Assembly (NCBI GenBank): GCA_949316495.1
Contig: OX439002.1
Span: 54,525,531 to 54,589,530 of the forward strand
Direction: 5' to 3'
DNA: 64,000 nt
Source: Amphiduros pacificus
Lineage: Eukaryota > Annelida > Polychaeta > Phyllodocida > Hesionidae
Part shown: positions 60,073 through 64,000 of the stretch, piece by piece
Position numbering within the stretch: the first letter of the stretch is position 1
How the letters are laid out: each line of letters starts with the position of its first letter
The notes under the pieces: generated by a model
Database searches by the model: none
What the model was told of the DNA's origin: nothing
Seen by the model: only the letters and a program-made list of their open reading frames with translations
Program-made: the position numbers and the translations under genes

Positions 60073-63000
60073 TAAAGACTTAGGAACACTTATGATGTGA
60101 TTGAGAGTCTGAGACACTCTGTTGGCCATCTCTATTGATAGGATGGGACAACTGGGTGTGGTAATGAGTTTAATGTGGAATTTGATGTCTTAATGTTCAA
60201 CATGTGACACCGTTCTGGTCAGCACAAGTCAAACCAAATTTGATGTGTTTTCAGCGATTTAAGTGGAGAACCAGACAGTTGTGTTTAGGCTGGAGGTGTT
60301 AATCCTCATGACCCAGGTAGAGCTCAATATGTCCCAGAAGGGAGATAGGTGTACCTTTATTCAGTCCGCACAGTTGTCTATACCAGAGAACTTTTAAATG
60401 ACAATTAAATGATCCTGATTGTTTTGCAACTGTTGCAATTAAAATTAAGGTAGATTTAGCATCATTCAAGAAAAAATACTTCTGTGGGGTATTTTAATGG
60501 AGAAAATTGGCTAAAAAAACTCTGAAAAGTCAAGGTTATTCTATTATCAGTTGATCAGTTCAGTCGTTATCAAGAGCTGAAAGCTGGTTATTTGGGAAAA
60601 ACACAAATCTTTTCCCAAAAATAATTTGCAAAAAAAATGTTTCTGGAGGGTTTTTTTATCGGTGCCTTTGTAATCATGTTTAAATTTCTAAGACTTGGCA
60701 GGGATCATACATTTAAAGGTTCAAGTTACCAACTAATATCAGGAGTCTGTCAACAGACAACCTTTGCCCTAGCCTTTATTCCGCACGACAAGAAGGCTGG
60801 TGATTTGATGTCGCCACAGAGGGCGCTTCAGAGTCACTCTGGATTGATCAGATGCCAAGCAGAACAATCACGTGACTTGGTATAGTCTGCCGGTCAAATA
60901 GTTTCTACAAACTTCCTGTCTGTCATTTTGTGGGGAAAAAAATAATATTGTTCAGGTCAACATAGGTATTGGGCTGGAGTAATCACCTCAGAGGTGGCCA
61001 GAATACTAAATGATGGATGACGCACTATGTGTTATATTGGAGAGGACACCAAAGGCAAACACACACACCCAAAAAATGATTGCAGAAATACAAATAAATG
61101 TAGGAAGGTGGGATGGGAATTCGATGAAGAGGCGTCAGTGATCTGCACAAGAATGAAAGAGGAAAGGTCACACAATGTGACCACTGTTTTCTTTGTTTGA
61201 AGTGACAGGTAAGATGCTGATTGGTGAAGAAAGGCCAACAGGTGTCTCTGGGGGATGCCGAGGCAAAACATCGGCAGTGTGTTTATACTGCATGAGACAA
61301 ACGATAAAGAATCAAGGGTTACACAGGACAAGCTTGACTTATTTTGTTGTGTGCGGATGCCGGCGGCAAGGTCGGGCAGCCTCCCAGGGGGTTGTCGGAC
61401 AAGGAGATCATCTGTCTCCCTGCCTGCTCTGTGTGTTTTGTGACATCCCTCCGACCACTCACACATGGGCCACCTGTAGTGGGCTGCCCAGCCTGCTCTG
61501 ACTCTGGGGCTGCCTCGCTGTATGTTGACAATCCGCACCACTCTACAGTGCTTAAAGTCATCCATGTCCATTCTGCTATGGGTTTTTTTGGGGTTTTTTT
61601 CAGAAAAAAATATTGTTTTTTAATAAAATGTTGAAATGTCATATCGCAGTTCATTACTGGGAAGGAATGAGTTCTGTGATTGACAGAGACACAGGAAAAT
61701 CTGCAAGCTTCATAACACCCAGCGCGGTCAGACAGTGACAAAGTGCCTGCCTAATGCTGGTCATTTTGCAGGCAGGAAAGCAGCTCCTTTGAGTGCTAAA
61801 CTGGTGGCCAAGCTGCCTGGTACTTGTCAGGACCTCACAAAGAAACAAGGCGTGCGTATCACCTCCATCGGAACCGAGCCGGTGCCATAAAGCAGATATC
61901 TCGGCTGGAGTTTGGCCAGGCCCTAACAAAAGCACTGACCAGTCTACACAATGTCGGCTATTCTCCTCGACTAATGGCATGTCGACATAGAAGCTGGGAG
62001 GGTGAGTCGGAGGCACCCATATCAGCAGTGTTGTGCTCCAGTTTAATGGCCCGTCTATACCATACCGCTCATTTAATGGTGCACTATTTTCACTATTGAT
62101 TAGCGTGTGCCCAACTTTTTTTTTTTTTTTTCTCCGTTTTTTTTTTTTTTTGCCTGTCTCTTTGTGTGAATTGCAATCACCTCACATTTGGAACCGAAAG
62201 CGACAACAACTTGGGAATTTTTGGACTCAAACATAACAGCCACACTCATGCAAAATCAACTTCAATTACCTTCATATTACGTATGCCAGCATCAACAAAA
62301 TCAGATGTGAAAAATAATTTCTTAAATGCAGCAGCTCGAGTTATACTCTCAGGGGCCTAATCCATATTGAAGGAGATTTTACCAGATGTTTTCGAACTGA
62401 TGGTATATTACAATTACAGATGATGTACATTGATGGCAAGCTTATGCAAATGGTCATTATAGAGAAAGAAAAACATTTAGATTTGGATCATGGGAAAAGT
62501 ATGCAGTCTGCATCAATTTATTTATCTCCATCTTTTTTCAGAACCATCTGTTTAAATCGAAAATAACAAAAAGTCTCAAAAAGACAAAATTATATCTCTT
62601 GTGTTTCATAAAAATATAGAATAGTCCTTGGCTATATAGCCCATTATACAACCTGTGATATGATTTGTTGATAAATGAGTGAAAGCCTTTAAAGATTTAG
62701 TGCACACCAATATGCAGGTGTCTAGCTTATAAATATATACTTTTGATAACTTTGAATTTTGATGCAATATCATTTCACAAGCCATTATAAAAAATGAAAA
62801 AGCCAGGTGCAGCCCTTCACCGAAAACATATCTCAGACATATATGATATTATCAGAAAACACAGTTTTGAAGAAGAAACAAAGCTGTAGAAATGCAGGAA
62901 AGGGAGAAGAACCATAAAGGGCCATGGGCTCTGTTTTTCTCCAGGAATGGAGTCGCAAAAGAAATGGTAATATAATCTATCTTTGATGAAGTTGAGTTAT

Positions 63001-63399
63001 GAAAAGACATTGTTTGAAAAAAATATCACTGATTCACATAGGTAGATAGACAGTTCTACGCCTTTTCGCACAATTGCTTGGTTTTGTAACAACATTTCAC
63101 AGCTGAGTTCCTGAATGTCATGAAAAATATATGCGAGTATCTCTCACAACATGATAGGGCCTTTTCTGTCTGACACATGAAGCCTGGTCTTTGTGCATTC
63201 ATTGCTAAATATATATGTGGGTGTCTATAGACATCCAACACAAGCAAGTGTTCTTTGTTAACATGGTTAAAGGAGACGCCCCAGGCATTCTGCCAAACCT
63301 GCATAGCATTAACAGCCCCATGCTTTCAAGTGAAAATATAAAAAAGTACCAGGATTTGCTGTTTTATAGATCTGTGTATGAAGGTATTGATATACATAG
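60073..63399. other. Mixed non-coding with balanced patches
   Basis: Balanced at 60720-60890, 61000-61560 and 61680-62090. The longest frame is 179 codons on the minus strand (61032-61571) with no recognised domain. Contains a CTCF-like core (60817-60826), the palindrome GGTCACACAATGTGACC (61166-61182) and two adjacent T-runs (62116-62151). From 62380 on it is AT-rich. Confidence 0.45.
60817..60826 (+). promoter_or_regulatory. CTCF-like core CAGAGGGCGC
   Basis: All ten positions of YAGRKGGCRS matched, within GCCACAGAGGGCGCTT. Confidence 0.3.
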
Positions 63400-63449
63400 T
63401 GTGTGTGTGTGTGTATATATATATATGTATGTATATATATATGTATGTA
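63400..63449. repeat. TG/TA compound microsatellite
   Basis: A TG run passes into TA and GTAT repeats. Confidence 0.95.
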
Positions 63450-64000
63450 GGGAGACCTATAATAAAATAAAATGCACACAAATAATTGTCTTTATTCCTC
63501 AATGAATGATGCAGATCAAGAACAACTTTAGAGCTACACTGTCGCCTTGTGAATAAGACAATTTTTTTTTATAATTCTGCCAAATGTAGGAAATGGGCTT
63601 GGCAATGCTCATTAGCAACAGTAACTATTCATTAACAGATATGACAAGCGGCAAATTAGCCTTGTAGCTTCATCCGCTTTTTTCCCCCTAACACCGCAAA
63701 GTGACAGGGTTAGCAGTTAGTTGACAATTCTGAGTAGGAATTCTAGCTATTTGACATTTGCAGAAACACATGCTGGTGACATTTTTAGATGGAAAAAAAA
63801 GAGCATTTCAGATGCCATGAGATAGCAATTAGCAATCTGAAAGAGATGCCGGATGTTAACTGTGTGTTTAAGAGGAGATATTTTTCATGTCTGTGGAGAG
63901 AAACAGTGCTCAGTGATAATAGCCCACACTCCCTGATCAAATAGAGTATGCATTTCCATTTGTTATTAGCTCGTAGTTCTGATACTTTTGATCTCAACAA
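63450..64000. other. Non-coding
   Basis: No exon, RNA gene or repeat recognised up to the window edge. Confidence 0.5.

Noticed and set aside
61190-61216. GACAG|GTAAGATG near 61209 as a ratchet site
   Set aside because: The pyrimidine tract is separated from the AG by GAAGTGA, with an earlier AG in between.
61032-61571. 179-codon minus-strand frame as a gene
   Set aside because: No recognisable domain, composition typical of chance frames in balanced DNA, overlapped by + strand frames.
40908-62451. Octamer words ATTTGCAT/ATGCAAAT as a POU-site pattern
   Set aside because: They occur several times, about as often as expected in AT-rich DNA; only the one beside the TATA box is mentioned in context.
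1-64000. tRNA, rRNA, spliceosomal RNA or well-known conserved microRNA genes, and CRISPR arrays
   Set aside because: Reading for tRNA A/B boxes and several common microRNA seeds found none. The tandem arrays are ordinary minisatellites without spacer/repeat alternation.
1-64000. Retrovirus-like, LTR or Polinton-type elements
   Set aside because: No long terminal direct repeats and no capsid-, integrase- or polymerase-like frames were seen. The only reverse transcriptase is of the non-LTR (LINE) type.

Overview
This is a window of animal nuclear DNA with no complete protein-coding gene that I can support. It is AT-rich, full of micro- and minisatellites, and carries a decayed LINE, non-autonomous DNA transposons and a dispersed repeat present twice. 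The longest open frames outside tandem repeats are under 200 codons and match nothing I recognise. No prokaryotic features are present. The repeats, the LINE type and the splice-site grammar suggest a non-model invertebrate, probably marine (lophotrochozoan or invertebrate deuterostome). I cannot name the species or the host gene.

The most informative signal is a set of three near-identical + strand junctions at 4698/4699, 36521/36522 and 55325/55326. Each is a long pyrimidine tract ending in CAG, joined directly to GTATGTA, which is an excellent 3' splice site fused to an excellent 5' splice site. Each is followed 31-47 nt later by a GTAAG-type donor, so each could also define a tiny exon. 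This is the architecture of recursive-splicing (ratchet) sites. The simplest reading is that the whole window lies inside one very long intron (more than 50 kb) of a + strand gene that is removed in steps.

Layout. 1-5 kb: a 36-bp minisatellite and the first ratchet site. 5-8 kb: copy A of a dispersed repeat, then base-balanced, conserved-looking blocks with a perfect IR1 nuclear-receptor site. 8-26 kb: AT-rich DNA alternating with base-balanced blocks, two minisatellites and a palindromic GATA double site. 26.4-27.1 kb: a minus-strand LINE remnant. 28-36 kb: long microsatellites, a perfect DR1 site and a CpG-rich block at 34.7-35.6 kb. 36.5 kb: the second ratchet site. 40.5-40.95 kb: a promoter-like cluster of three CCAATCA boxes, a TATA box and a donor. 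43.9 kb: repeat copy B. 45.3-47.9 kb: balanced blocks and a 21-bp minisatellite. 49.6-50.2 kb: a MITE with TAA target duplication. 52.0-52.4 kb: a minisatellite whose units carry a CTCF-like core. 52.8-54.5 kb: a 1.65-kb foldback element. 54.85 kb: a tiny poly(A) retro-insertion. 55.3 kb: the third ratchet site, then balanced blocks. 59.5-60.1 kb: a minisatellite of about 18 units.

The many 300-1000-base blocks of balanced composition, poor in simple repeats and rich in transcription-factor palindromes, look like conserved non-coding elements of a regulated developmental or neuronal gene. That is inference; a cross-species alignment would decide it.
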